Assembly: GCA_914767715.1 (NCBI GenBank)
Contig: OU612069.1
Location: forward strand, 6,760,001 to 6,820,000
Source of the DNA: Membranipora membranacea
Taxonomy: Eukaryota > Bryozoa > Gymnolaemata > Cheilostomatida > Membraniporidae
DNA: 60,000 nucleotides
Reading direction: 5' to 3'
The notes below the pieces were generated by a model that was not told where the DNA came from, did no database searches, and saw only the letters and a program-made list of their open reading frames with translations. The position numbers were made by a program, and so were the translations under genes. Below are positions 46,401-58,512 of this stretch, one piece after another (within the stretch, counting starts at the first letter, position 1; each line of letters starts with the position of its first letter).

Positions 46401-49400
46401 GCATATTCAACCAGGCCACATATTGATAAGAATATGACTCAATGTTTCACGATTAATATGCTAAGATGCACTGTCGAAACTGTCAAAGTGATTTTCATGA
46501 ACGTAAAATTTACTAAATCATCGCTGATAATGCCTCCCTTGTACTCGGCCACCACACTCAGTCTCCATCCTCGACCACCACTTGGGTTAGAGGGCAGTAG
46601 CTTTAATCAACTGCGTTACATTTAATGCCATCGAATAAAATTCTGACCTTTCTGAAAGTAACCTGTTCTGGTTGGAATCATTGCAAATAGCATTGTGAGG
46701 GCCTAATGCCTTGTATTTGGAGTTGCTCCCCACATAGAGTGAGAGCCCTATATATCATGACTTGCCCCACCTTATTTGGGTTTAATAGACTCCTCTCGAC
46801 ATTGATCTCTCTGTCTGATCTCTCTGTCTGATTTCTCTGATCTCTCTGTCTGATCTCTCTCTGTCTGTTAAAGTGTTGTAGGAGCAGTCAACACACACAC
46901 CTCCTGATTCTCTGTTTATGGAGTTATCTACAATAAATAAAATAAAAGATGACAGTATATGTTGCGTTGGCTGTGTCATGGCCAATGGCTGATTAGTGCC
47001 TGTTTCAGATTCTGGCAGCTTGCTGCACTCCTATGATTAGGAGGTCCGCCATGGCCTCACCTCTAGGATGCATTCTAGTTTTCTAAGATGAATCACACTC
47101 TCAGTGCTAGGACTTCGGGCAACTTGCGTCCCTCTTTAGGGGCGGCCCACCCTCTGTTTGTCATAAACAGGGTGTTCCTGTGTGCTTGGAAAATGGAAAT
47201 ACACATTCTGTCATATACCCTTTTACCCCATTGACCATTGCAGTCATATAGTTCTGTTTAGTTAAAAGGCTAAGGTAACCTTAACCAGTATGTCCAAGGG
47301 GTGTATAAAATTACAAAGCAGCCCCGAGTCTGAAAGAGAAAAGTGCTCCGTTATATTTTTAGGACTCTAGAAAGTCTTAACAGTGAAACAAGAAAAAATT
47401 TCCACCAAAATAATCTTGTTGTATTTCAAAAGATGAAACACTGTAAAACTCTTACCTCTTCATTATATCACCATATTTTATACCCCCTGGCTAACATTAT
47501 CAACATGAGATAAGCTAAGTATGTGGTAGAAGGCTGGGAATGAAAACTCAAATATCAAAACCAAACATGAGTACATGACACGGCCTAATACTGCCTGTTA
47601 TCTATCGTAGCCAGTCTACACTGTTTTATTTAGTATTATATAGTTGAGCATCTTCAACCAGGCCACTTATTGATAAGAATATGACTCAAGGTTTCACGAT
47701 TAATATGCTAAGATGCACTGTCGAAACTGTCAAAGTGATTTTCATGAACGTAAAATTTACTAAATCATCACTGATAATGCCTCCCTTGCACTCGGCCACC
47801 ACACTCAGTCTCCATCCTCGACCACCACATGGGTCAGAGGGCAGTAGCTTTAATCAACTGCGTTACATTTAATGCCATCGAATAAAATTCTGACCTTTCT
47901 GAAAGTAACCTGTTCTGGTTGGAATCATTGCAAATAGCATTGTGAGGGCCACAATTGGATTGGCAACAAAGATTAAGAATGGTCTAATGCCTTGTATTTG
48001 GAGTTGCTCCCCACATAAAATGTGAGCCCTTTATATCATGACTTGCCCCACCTTATTTGGGTTTAATAGACTCCTCTCGACATTGATCTCTCTGTCTGAT
48101 CTCTCTGATCTCTCTGTCTGATCTCTCTGTCTGATTTCTCTGATCTCTCTGTCTGATCTCTCTCTGTCTGTTACAGTGTTGTAGGAGCAGTCAACACACA
48201 CACCTCCTGATTCTCTGTTTATGGAATTATCTGCAATAAATAAAATAAAAGATGACAGTATATGTTGCGTTGGCCGTGTCATGGCCAATGGCTGATTAGT
48301 GCCTGTTTCAGTGTCTGGCAGCTTGCTGCACTCCTACGATTAGGGGGTCAACCATTGCCTCACCTGTAGGAAGCATTCTAGTTTTCTAAGATGTATCACA
48401 CTCTCAGTGCGAGGACTTCGGGCAACTTGCGTCCCTCTTTAGGGGCGGCCCACCCTCTGTTTGTCATAAACAGGGTGTTCCTGTGTGCTTGGAAATATAC
48501 ATTCCGTCATATACCCTTTTACCCCATTGACCATTGCAGTCATATAGTTATGCTTAGTTAAAAGGCTAAGGTAAACTTAACCGGTATGTCCAAGGGGTGT
48601 ATAAAATTACAAAGCAGCCCCGAGTCTGAAAGAGAAAAGTGCTCCGTTATATTTTTAGGACTCTAGAATTTCTTAACAGTGAAACAAGAAAACATTTCCA
48701 CCAAAATAATCTTGTTGTCTTTCAAAAGATGAAACACTGTAAAACTCTTACCTCTTCATTATATCACCATATTTTGTACCCCTGGCTAACATTATCAACA
48801 TGAGATAAGCTAAGTATGTGGTAGAAGGCTGGGAATGAAAACTCAAATATCAAAACCAAACATGAGTACATGACACGGCCTAACACTGCCTGTTATCTAT
48901 CGTAGCCAGTCTACACTGTTTTGTTTAGTATTATATAGTTTAGCATATTCAACCAGGCCACATATTGATAAGAATATGACTCAATGTTTCACGATTAATA
49001 TGCTAAGATGCACTGTCGAAACTGTCAAAGTGATTTTCATGAACGTAAAATTTACTAAATCATCGCTGATAATGCCTCCCTTGTACTCGGCCACCACACT
49101 CAGTCTCCATCCTCGACCACCACTTGGGTTAGAGGGCAGTAGCTTTAATCAACTGCGTTACATTTAATGCCATCGAATAAAATTCTGACCCTTCTGAAAG
49201 TAACCTGTTCTGGTTGGAATCATTGCAAATAGCATTGTGAGGGCCACAATTGGATTGGCAAAAAAGATTAAGAATGGTCTCATGCCTTGTATTTGGAATT
49301 GCTCTCCACATAAAATGAGAGCCCTATATATCATGACTTGCCCCACCTTATTTGGGTTTAATAAACTCCTCTCGACATTGATCTCTCTGTCTGATCTCTC

Positions 49401-49840
49401 TGTCTGATTTCTCTGATCTCTCTGTCTGATCTCTCTCTGTCTGTTAAAGTGTTGTAGGAGCAGTCAACATACACACCTCCTGATTCTCTGTTTATGGAAT
49501 TATCTGCAATAAATAAAATAAAAGATGACAGTATATGTTGCGTTGGCTGTGCCATGGCCAATGGCTGATTAGTGCCTGTTTCAGTTTCTGGCAGCTTGCT
49601 GCACTCCTACGATTAGGAGGTCAACCATGGCCTCACCTCTAGGATGCATTCTAGTTTTCTAAGATGTATCACACTCTCAGTGCGAGGACTTCGGGCAACT
49701 TGCGTCCCTCTTTAGGGGCGGCCCACCCTCTGTTTGTCATAAAAAGGGTGTTCCTGTGTGCTTGGAAATATGCATTCTGTCATATACCCTTTTACCCCAT
49801 TGACCATTGCAGTCATATAGTTCTGCTTAGTTAGTATGTC
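43450..49840. repeat. 3815-bp higher-order period in the tandem array
   Basis: The unit starting at 43497 is almost the same as that at 47312, and 44793 almost the same as 48608, both exactly 3815 bp apart. Shared private variants mark the pairs: CACTGATAATG and CACATGGGTCAGAGG in the first pair, ACTCAATGTTTCACG and CTTGTACTCGG in the second. A three-unit block was therefore duplicated recently (or homogenised). The second copy ends near 49840, with a 24-bp deletion at its edge. Confidence 0.85.
44274..44354. repeat. ATCTCTCTGTCTG microsatellite (representative)
   Basis: Runs of GATCTCTCTGTCT and GATCTCTCT of differing length occur once per unit (also near 41920, 42985, 45566, 46805, 48088 and 49380). 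The length differences explain part of the difference in unit length. Confidence 0.85.
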
Positions 49841-50030
49841 CAAGGGGTGTATAAAATTACAAAGCAGCCCCGAGCCTGAAAGAGAAAAGTTCACCGTTAT
49901 TTTTAAGGACTCAACAAAATTATTAACAGTGGAACAATAGAACATTTCCATCAAAGTAATCTTGCTGTATTCCCAAAAATGACACACCGTAAACGTTTAA
50001 CCATCTCATTATATCACCATTTTCTCAAGC

Positions 50031-51300
50031 CAGCTTAATACACCCCTGGCTAGCATTTTCAATATCAGATAAGCTAAGTATGCTGTAGACTGGGAGTAAA
50101 GACTCGAATATCTAAACCAAACATGAATACATGACACAACCTAACACTGCCTGTTATATCTATTATTGCTGGTCAACGTTGACATTTAGTATTACGCAAA
50201 TGGGTCCCTTTTTAATACCACTATAGCTAGAAGCTAAATACCGATTACTGATCGATGTAAGTTTAGGGGTACATGCTGGCGGCATCTTAAAGGAACTGTC
50301 AAAATCAAGACTTATCATGCAATGCTGTTCTTATGTCATGATCACCAAGACCCTGTGCTCAAGGTTAATCAAAACATACGTATATCTGTCCCATGCCAAT
50401 CAAAACAAAAAGAAAAAGTTGAGGATGTTTTTACAAACAGAGAAATATCAGAGAAGCTATAGCCTTTGGAGCAATAGCGTAAGAGTGGCACAATGTTGGT
50501 GTAATCGTTTGGTAAATAGGAATCAATTGATGTTTTCGGGAATTGAAGCAGTCAAGTCAACAGAAACACGGGATAAAATGAAACTTCTGAAAATTCAAAA
50601 ACTAGCAGCTGTAATACTTAATTGCTTCCTCTCATCGCCAAAGGTAAGGGCAGCAGTTTCACTGACCGCTATATTTATCTCAGTCTGCCCTGTACACACA
50701 ATTTACATGATTACACTTACCTGAAAACCGGTCGGTAGGTGACTATCTACTTGACCCCTCTGCTCCGCAGATCTGTCTTTAGGAGCGTCACATCCCAGGT
50801 TAACAGGAGGAGCTCATTTAATGTCATCTGATGTCTAACTGGTTATTGGTGTACCTGTGTGGGAGAGAAAATCTGCTGCTCACAGATCAGATGTCTAGTA
50901 TTCTGTGATACACTCTCTGGACCTAAGGTGCTTCTTCCCCTCACAGTCCTCTCAATTGTGAGAAAATGACATCCGCTAAATTAGACGGCTACATGAACGG
51001 TAAAACTTGAGGTAACAGGGGTGTATACAAATTACTGATCATCCCCTAGGTGTGAAAGAAAGGATGGACAACTTGATTCTCAAAGTTGAACTTCAAGGTA
51101 GGGAAACAACAAACATTTAAATCAACAATTTTTGTTGCTACCAAAATATCACTATTCATTAAACAATCGTGAAATAGCCTACTGCTTCATATTTAAAGCT
51201 CTTCTTGGAGGCATCTTTATACACCCCTGGCTAGCATTATCACTGTAAGATAAGCCAAGTGCGTGGTAAAATTCTATCAACATCCTAACTGACTAAAACA
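50031..51300. repeat. Diverged right edge of the array
   Basis: Contains old-unit markers (GATAAGCTAAGTATGC at 50079; a copy of the inverted-end element at 51016-51229, with CAGGGGTGTATAC and TATACACCCCTG ends). The central part (50240-50750) does not match the array and holds the frame listed separately. Confidence 0.6.
50317..50724 (+). CDS. Unassigned 135-codon frame
   Basis: Open from MQCCSYVMITKTLC to a stop at 50722. The stretch NRLVNRNQLMFSGIEAVKST then RDKMKLLKIQKLAAVILNC looks coding-like, and a donor-like sequence (CCAAAG|GTAAGG) follows at 50644, so the real exon, if any, might end there after SSPK. No domain or homologue recognised and no acceptor I would trust. It lies at the array edge, upstream of the LRR gene but on the other strand. 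It may equally be chance or a transposon relic. Confidence 0.25.
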   Translation: MQCCSYVMITKTLCSRLIKTYVYLSHANQNKKKKLRMFLQTEKYQRSYSLWSNSVRVAQCWCNRLVNRNQLMFSGIEAVKSTETRDKMKLLKIQKLAAVILNCFLSSPKVRAAVSLTAIFISVCPVHTIYMITLT

Positions 51301-51779
51301 AACATGAGTACGTGATGAGGCCTCACATTGCCTGTTTCTACGGTTGCTGTGTCTGTCTAGCCCCTCACTATTATCAAAAATATTGAGAACTGCGGCTAAT
51401 TGGGAAGATATGAAGTAAAGCAGCACAAAACGAAGAGCCGATGCTTGTTGTTTGTTGTTTATAGAGGGAGGAAAGCTGCAGGTAAATATGCTGCTCCTTT
51501 TCAGGCAGGAGGGATTAAATCACTTTCACATGGTGTTCCTCTGTACCGATGAGTTTCTAGAAATAATGGCTGTTATGGCCTGATGGCCTCTACATAAAGA
51601 TGAAGCCCTAATAATAATACTAATAATCCCATAGCCCAAAACGCTATTTCAGAATAAAAGAATGCCAAAAAGAGTAGGAGACGGTCGACATGACGATTGT
51701 AAGGAGGATGTCTCTCAGATTGTAGAAGAGAAGGCATTTTGTATGATGCCGTAATAGGACCACACTATTAATTAACCTA

Positions 51780-54700
51780 AAGCTTAAACTAAACAGACAC
51801 CAACACCATACGCTACTCTCAGAACTCAGGCTAATCTCACAAACATCCTAAACTACCATGACGCCCATAGCATGAGCTACTGTCAGAACTCAGGCTAATC
51901 TCACAAACAGCCTAATCTACACCGACAACCATATCATACGTCAGAAGAAAATGGGCCCACAAACTGCCTAAACGATACGGACACCAATACCATACGCTAC
52001 TCTCAGAACTCAGGCCAATCTCACAAACAAATAAACTACACTGACGCCCATGACATAAGCTACTGTCAGAACTCAGGCTAATCTCACAAACAGCCTAAAC
52101 TACACAGACACCCATTTCATACCGTCAGAAGAAATTGGACTCACAAACTGCCTAAACTACACTGACGCCCAAAGCGTAAGCTCTGTCAGAACTGAGGCTA
52201 ATCTCACGAACTGCCTAAACTACACTGACGCCCATAGCATGAGCTACTGTCAGAACTCAGGCTAATCTCACAAACAGCCTTAACTACACTGACGCGCATG
52301 GAACAAGCTAGTGTCAGAAGTCAGGCTACTCTCACACACAGCCTATACTACACTGATGCCCATGGCATAAGCTACTGTCAGAACTCAGGCTACTCTCACA
52401 AACAGCCTAAACTACACGGACACCCATATCATACCGTCAGAAGATGTCTGGCTCACAAACTGCGTAAACTACACGGACACCGATACCATACGCTACTGTC
52501 AGAACTCAGGCTAACCTCACGCACTGCCTTAACCACACTGACACCCATATCATACTGTCAGAAGAAGTCTGGCTCACAAACTGCCTAAAGTACACTGACG
52601 CACATATCATAGGGTACTGTCAGAACTCAGGCCAACCTCACGTACTGCCTTAACCAAACTAACACCCATATCATACTGTCAGAAGAATTCGGGATCACAA
52701 ACTGCCTAAACTACACTGACGCCCATAACATACCGTCAGAAGAAGTCGGGCTCACAAACTGTCTAAACTATTCGGACACCCATACCATACGCTACTCTCA
52801 GAACTAAGGCTCATCTCACAAACAAACAAACTACACTGACGCCCATAGCATGAGCTACTGTCAGAACTCACGCTAGTCTCATAAACAGCCTAAACCACAC
52901 TGGCGCCCATACCATACGGTACTGTCAGAACTCAGGCTAACCTCACGCACTGCCTTTACCGCACTGACATCCATATCTTACGGTCAGAAGAAATCTGGCT
53001 CACAAACTGCCTAAACTACACTGACGTCCATATCATAGGCTACTGTCAGAACTCAGGCTAACCTCACGTACTGCTTTCACCAAACTGACACCGATATCAT
53101 ACCGTCAGAAGAATTCGGGATCACAAACTGCCTAAACTACACGGAGACCCATATCATACCGTCAGAAGAAGTCGGGCTCACTAACTGTCTAAACTATACA
53201 GACACCAATACCATACGCTACTCTCAGAACTCAGGCTAATCTCACAAACAAACTACACTGACACCCATAGCATGAGCTACTGTCAGAACTCAGGCTAGTC
53301 TCACAAGCAGCCTAAACTACACTGACGCCCATGGCATAAGCTACTGTCAGAACTCAGGCTACTCTCACGAACAGCCTAAACGGCACTGACGTCCGTAGCA
53401 TAAGCTACTGTCAGAACTCACGCTACTCTCACAAACAGCCTAAACTACACGGACACCCATATCATACCGTCAGAAGAAGTCGGGCTCACTAACTGTCTAA
53501 ACTATACGGACAACAATATCATACGCTACTCTCAGAACTCAGGCTTATCTCACAAACAAACAAACTACACTGACGCCCATAGCATGAGCTACTGTCAGAA
53601 CTCAGGCTAATCTCACAAACAGCCTAAACCACACTGACACCCATAGCATAAGCTACTGTCAGAACTCATGCTAATCACAGAAACAGCCTAGATTACACTG
53701 ACGCCCATAGCATGAGCTACTGTCAGAACTCAGGCTAATCTCACAAACAGCCTAAACCACACTGACGCCCATAGCATAAGCTACTGTCAGAACTCAGGCT
53801 AATCTCACAAACAGCCTAAACTACACTGACGCCCATAGCATAAGCTACTGTCAGAACACACGCTAATCTCACAAACAGCCTAAACTACACTGACGCCCAT
53901 AGCATAAGCTACTGTCAGAACACACGCTAATCTCACAAGCTGCCTAAACTACACCGACGCCCATATCATAGGCTACTGTCAGAACTCAGGCTAACCTCAC
54001 ATACTGCCTTAACCACACTGACACCCATATCATACCGTCAGAAGAATTCGGGATCACAAACTGCCTAAACTACACTGACGCCCATATCATACCGTTAGAA
54101 GAAGTCGGGCTCACAAACTGCCTAATCTACGCTGACGCCCATATCATAGGCTACTGTCAGAACTCAGGCTAACCTCACGTACTGCCTTCACCAAACCGAC
54201 ACCCATATCATACCGTCAGAAGCATTCGGGATCACAAAGTGCCTAAACTACACGGACAAACGTATCATACCGTCAGAAGAAGTCTGGCTCACAAACTGCG
54301 TAAACTACACGGACACCAATACCATACGCTACTGTCAGAACTCAGGCTAACCTCACGCACTGCCTTAACCCCACTGACAACCATATCATACGGTCAGAAG
54401 AAGTCTGGCTCACAATCTGCCTAAACTACACTGACGCCCATATCATAGGCTACTGTCAGAACTCAGGCTAACCTCATGTACAGCCTTAACCCCACTGACA
54501 ACCATATCATACGGTCAGAAGAAGTCGGGCTCACTAACTGTCTAAACTATACGGACACCAATACCTTACGCTACTCTCAGAACTCAGGCTAATCTCACAA
54601 ACAAACAAACTACTCTGACGCCCATAGCATGAGCTACTCTCAGAACTCAGGCTAATCTCACAAACAAACATACTACACTGACGCCCATAGCATGAGCTAC

Positions 54701-55540
54701 TGTCAGAACTCAGGCTAATCTCACAAAGTGCCTAAACTACACTGACACCCATTTATCATTCCGTCAGAAGAAGTCTGGCTCACAAACTGCGTAAACTACA
54801 CGGACACCAATACCATAAGCTACTGTCAGAACTCAGGCTAATCTCACAAACAGCCTAAATTACACTGACGCCCATAGCATGATCTACTGTCAGAACTCAG
54901 GCTAATCTCACAAACAGTCTAAACTACACGGACACCCATATCATACTGTCAGAAGAAGTCGGGCTCACTAACTGTCTAAACTATACGGACAACAATATCA
55001 TAAGCTACTCTCAGAACTCAGGCTAATCTCACAAACAGCCTAAACCATACTGACGCCCATAGCATTAGGTACTGTCAGAACTCAGGCTAATCTCACAAAC
55101 AGCCTAAATTACACTGACGCCCATATCATACCGTCAGAAGAAGTCGGGCTCACTAACTGTCCAAACTACACTGACGCCCATAGCATGAGCTACTGTCAGA
55201 ACTCAGGCTAATCTCACAAACAGCCTTAACTACACTGACACCCATAGCAAAAGCTACTGTCAGAACACACGCTAATCTCACAAACAGCCTAAACTACACG
55301 GACACCCATATCATACCGTCAGAAGAAGTCGGGCTCACTAACTGTCCAAACTATACGGACACCAATACCTTACGCCACTCTCAGAACTCAGGCTAATCTC
55401 ACAAACAAACAAACTACACTGACGCCCATAGCATAGGCCACTGTTAGGACTCAGAACTCAGAACCATACTGACGCCCATAGCATTAACTACTGTCAGAAC
55501 TCAGGCTACTCTCACAAACAAACAAACTACACTGACGCCT
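51780..55540. repeat. Satellite of 64-bp and 57-bp monomers
   Basis: Roughly sixty head-to-tail monomers. Type A is 64 bp (for example 53761-53824), with CTACTGTCAGAACTCAGGCT and ATCTCACAAACAGCC. Type B is 57 bp, with CATACCGTCAGAAGAAGTCG and GGCTCACAAACTGCC. Both share the CTAAACTACACTGACGCCCA part. They are mixed in irregular order, and a third form has ACAAACAAACAAAC. Frames such as 52298-52588 follow the repeat and are not genes. Spacers are absent, so this is not a CRISPR array. Confidence 0.95.
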
Positions 55541-55548
55541 ACGGCAGA

Positions 55549-55624
55549 CGAGCTGCGCCACATGGGAAAATAAACTGGGAATGGCGCAGCTCGGCTACAT
55601 GCAATTTACATGTGGCGCAGCTCG
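55549..55624. repeat. 16-bp perfect inverted repeat at the satellite edge
   Basis: CGAGCTGCGCCACATG at 55549-55564 and its exact reverse complement at 55609-55624, 44 bp apart. Confidence 0.85.
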
Positions 55625-55675
55625 GCTAGGGGCAATTTATGTGTGGAGCAGCTCGGCTAGTTTCAAATTTTGAAG
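55582..55675. repeat. Three copies of a 31-bp tandem repeat
   Basis: TGGCGCAGCTCGGCTA starts at 55582 and 55613, and TGGAGCAGCTCGGCTA at 55644, exactly 31 bp apart. It overlaps the right arm of the inverted repeat. Confidence 0.9.
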
Positions 55676-55856
55676 ACATGAGAACACAACTCATGAATTT
55701 GATAGTCTGACACTACTCAGTCGGAAAAGAGTTGGAGTCAACTTGGGTTTTGGAGGTATGATTGTTAACAACTAAGTCTGCACCATCTTGATAGCTGAGT
55801 CTGATAATTGGGTCCTAGGCCTGACTTTGAGTTTAGAGGATCACTCACTGGCCTGA

Positions 55857-56036
55857 GCACTGAAAGGTGACCTTTTTAATGTTATCACTATCAGTCACTC
55901 TCAACATAGAGCCACCTTGGAAAAGATATATGCAGAGGAGAGGTGTCTGTCATGTGAACTGTACTGTTCTGATTGTCACCACCCAATCTACTATCTTACC
56001 AAGGACTGGCAAGAACTAGCTAGGAGTACTCCTTGA
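55857..56036 (+). CDS. Short Cys-rich frame, weakly B-box-like
   Basis: A 59-codon stretch open between stops and with no ATG at its start: DLFNVITISHSQHRATLEKI, then YAEERCLSCELYCSDCHHPI, then YYLTKDWQELARSTP. The spacing C-x2-C-x3-C-x2-C-H-H with LYCxxCxxPI is like the middle of a B-box zinc finger (TRIM-type), but the final Cys/His ligands are missing. It could be an exon or relic of a TRIM-like gene or of a mobile element. No confident splice sites flank it. Confidence 0.25.
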   Translation, partial: ALKGDLFNVITISHSQHRATLEKIYAEERCLSCELYCSDCHHPIYYLTKDWQELARSTP

Positions 56037-56107
56037 TCTTTCACTACAGACCGCTCCTGGACCAATCTGTAGGATCTATGTATGTAGTTAATTTTTGTCA
56101 TTGTTAC

Positions 56108-56546
56108 AGTGAATCGGAGTCAAAGAATTGGTGGAATGTTGTTGACGATGCAGCAGCACCCTCACTGGCAGACTATCTATCTATGACCCAATGGTCCTCC
56201 TTATCCAAAACCTGTCTGGGACTGTGGCCAGTTTTGACGGTCGTATTACGTTCAATTCTTTCATTCAATGACCTCATAGCTCTATCGCTAACACAGGAAC
56301 AGTTGAGCATCTCATTTGGTTTCTGCATTGATTGATCAAATTATCATTTTCCCTTTCAGAACGGTTGAAGACAAGGTGATGACAACAAAATTAAAACCAG
56401 CCTATGGCCCAGTGGTCTATCATAATATTGATGGAAATAGAGTCATCTGGATGATCAATATGCCGACAAACAACTTGCCGATCAACTATGAGATACGAGT
56501 CTGCAACGTAGTGCCACAAAGAAGGTCAAATGACCTCTTTACATAA
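56108..56546 (+). CDS. Two possible exons of an unassigned gene
   Basis: First piece: after TTGTTACAG at 56101-56109, ESESKNWWNVVDDAAAPSLA then DYLSMTQWSSLSKTCLGLWP (frame open to 56335). Second piece: after the good acceptor TTTCCCTTTCAG at 56359, TVEDKVMTTKLKPAYGPVVY then HNIDGNRVIWMINMPTNNLP, ending RSNDLFT at a stop near 56544. The composition is protein-like and the acceptor is strong, but I recognise no family and cannot place a donor between them. It could follow the Cys-rich frame just upstream. Confidence 0.25.
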
Positions 56547-57200
56547 GTCTAACTCCTTGGTCTTAGTATCTATGCATTTTTTGATTGCTTGTGGGTCAGG
56601 TTTTCAGTTTAGGAACTCAAGCAGTCAAGCACATTTGAATTGTAAGTGCCCAAAGTGCCACTGATAAGCTGATTCAAATCAATCGTTAGTTCTAATAGCA
56701 AACAAATACATCGATGAACAGACTTGACAACTGTAATCTGTAAGTGGGTACCAAATTATTTCCAAGTTTTCTCTCTGGTCAGATTTAAATTTTTTTTTCT
56801 TACATACCATGTTTGTTTGTTGATGAGGAGCTGACATAAATGGTTCCTTTATTTCTTTTTTCGTTATCTGTTTTGTGTAACGTATTTTAAGCATAATAAT
56901 AATTATACTATGCCTCAGAAAGTCTACAGAATAACGTATAGATAGATGCGAATTTGTCAACAGTGACTGAAAGTTCTTTGAATAAAAAACAGCTTAGGTG
57001 CCCTACTTAGGTCTCGTCCCCAAATCACTCTCTCATAGATAGAACTATACCTATGCATTCTGAGTAAATGCCTTGTGCACGAATTGTCTAATTGAGCCAA
57101 GTGACCAGACTACCTTGGGAGAAAGATTGATTTTTGCTGAGAGAACTTGGAGCCGTGTTTACAAGAACTATGGTAGGACAACCCATATGTCTGATACAAT
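56547..57200. other. Unassigned sequence
   Basis: No gene, RNA or repeat recognised. Confidence 0.4.
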
Positions 57201-57202
57201 CA

Positions 57203-57266
57203 TACCAGGGAGTTTGGGACAAATGTTATATTGTGTCCCCAACTCCCTGATCATACAAACTCCCTG
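57203..57266. repeat. Imperfect inverted repeat around CAGGGAGTTTGGG
   Basis: CAGGGAGTTTGGGACAA on the left and GTGTCCCCAACTCCCTG on the right form a stem with a short loop; ACTCCCTGAT recurs once more directly after it. Confidence 0.55.
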
Positions 57267-57299
57267 ATATCTTTAGTTCACCCAAGGACTTACTATCAC

Positions 57300-57640
57300 T
57301 CTCCTACATCTGTCTGCCCATTTTGTTCACCTCTATTTATGCTAAAGATAAGAAACGACTGAGAAAGTTTTTCAAAGACGCTAATAATCTGAATATTCAA
57401 AACATAAGTGTCCTTGATGCCATTATAGATAATTGAACTAAAAACCTGATACTAAATTACATACATGATGGTGAACATTTTATAAATGAATTTTTACCAA
57501 AGCTTCCATCAGGAAGATTCAGGACATTAAAATATCGATCTTCTTGGGGGAAAGGCAGTTTTGTAAGCAACATGATTTTATCCCTCAATAATATCATTTT
57601 AACCCAATCCACGATGAGATGTCAGCTTTTTTTCACGTAT
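57300..57640 (+). mobile_element. LINE ORF2 C-terminal fragment
   Basis: Reads AKDKKRLRKFFKDANNLNIQ, then NISVLDAIIDN, one stop, then KNLILNYIHDGEHFINEFLP and SGRFRTLKYRSSWGKGSFVS. A basic, aromatic tail of this kind (R-x-R-T-x-x-F/Y-x-x-S-F-V-P-x-A) is typical of the last part of LINE ORF2 proteins. Only one stop interrupts about 100 codons, so it is younger than most LINE pieces here. Confidence 0.55.
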
Positions 57641-58512
57641 TTTTTTCTTTGCTCTACGTGAACAGAAGTGTATCAAACAACAAATTTCGCAACATACTTA
57701 TATGTGAGTGACACATAAACTAATCAATCAATCCAAAGTTGGAGTAAGGATAGGGGTTTGGTTTGACCCAAAAAAGTTGGATCAATGTGACTATGAGCCA
57801 GAATACCTGTCGCTGTTATGCATATTATATTCGATGTACCTGAAAATAAAAATTAAAAGCACAATACACTGTGAATCATTCGATCTTGTTACTATTGATA
57901 GATCTAAGCAGAGTATAGCAGGGTGCGAGGACTGCCTTACGCAATGAACCTTCTTTTCAGTTCCCTGGGGCCTGCACCCAGTGACCAAGCACCCTGATGA
58001 AGTTTGTTCATTTATTTGATACCGCAAAAAATCTCTAGGTATCACCATCAACAGTATTGAATACCAACTGAAGTCCACAGCTTGACATTAATTTATCATC
58101 TACATCCTTCAGCCATGTTACAAGGGTAGCCTATATGAAGCACTTACAGTGAGATGTGGCAGGACTAGGAGATGAGCTGTGCAACAGCATTATTGTTGTG
58201 TATAAAATCTCCTTGATCTCTCGTTGTTCATTGGAAAACACTTTAACTCGGTGAAGTCTCAGCATCTTAAATCCGGCTAAGAGTACCAGCCACTGTCTTA
58301 CCAATGCAATCCTGATACATGTGATCAAAGATTAACTCAGTCTGGTGTTGATTGCATATCATTCCTATGGCTTATCTCTGGTTAATATCTAAAATGCTCC
58401 TTCATAATCATACAGGCTGTAAAATAAAAGTACACATACATACACATGTTGTTTGGACTTTGTCAGATTACAGACACATCAATCACAGTCAAACTTTGAA
58501 CTAAGTAACTTG
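57641..58512. other. Unassigned sequence
   Basis: Overlapping frames on both strands at 57708-58078, none with a recognised domain. Nothing else seen. Confidence 0.4.

Larger units (their letters stand above)
42195..50030. repeat. 1.25-1.30-kb tandem array, seven similar units
   Basis: The marker TACAAAGCAGCCCCGAG starts at 42211, 43497, 44793, 46066, 47312, 48608 and 49858, giving unit lengths of 1286, 1296, 1273, 1246, 1296 and 1250 bp. Each unit contains the GGGGTGTATA inverted-repeat element, the tRNA-like stretch, an ATCTCTCTGTCTG microsatellite of variable length, and the segment following the U2-like piece (GTGTCATGGCCAATGG). The recurrent 60-93-codon frames in both strands follow the repeats, differ by frameshift-type changes and have no domain; I treat them as non-coding. 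Confidence 0.9.

Noticed and set aside
42490-49561. Recurrent 60-93-codon frames in each 1.27-kb unit on both strands (for example MTQGFTINMLRCTVETVKV)
   Set aside because: They follow the DNA repeat, occur on both strands at once, lack splice context and recognised domains, and the older units break them.
51780-55540. Resemblance to a CRISPR array or a repeat-coding gene
   Set aside because: There are no unique spacers, the monomers vary in length by non-multiples of three, and the surroundings are eukaryotic. It is a satellite.
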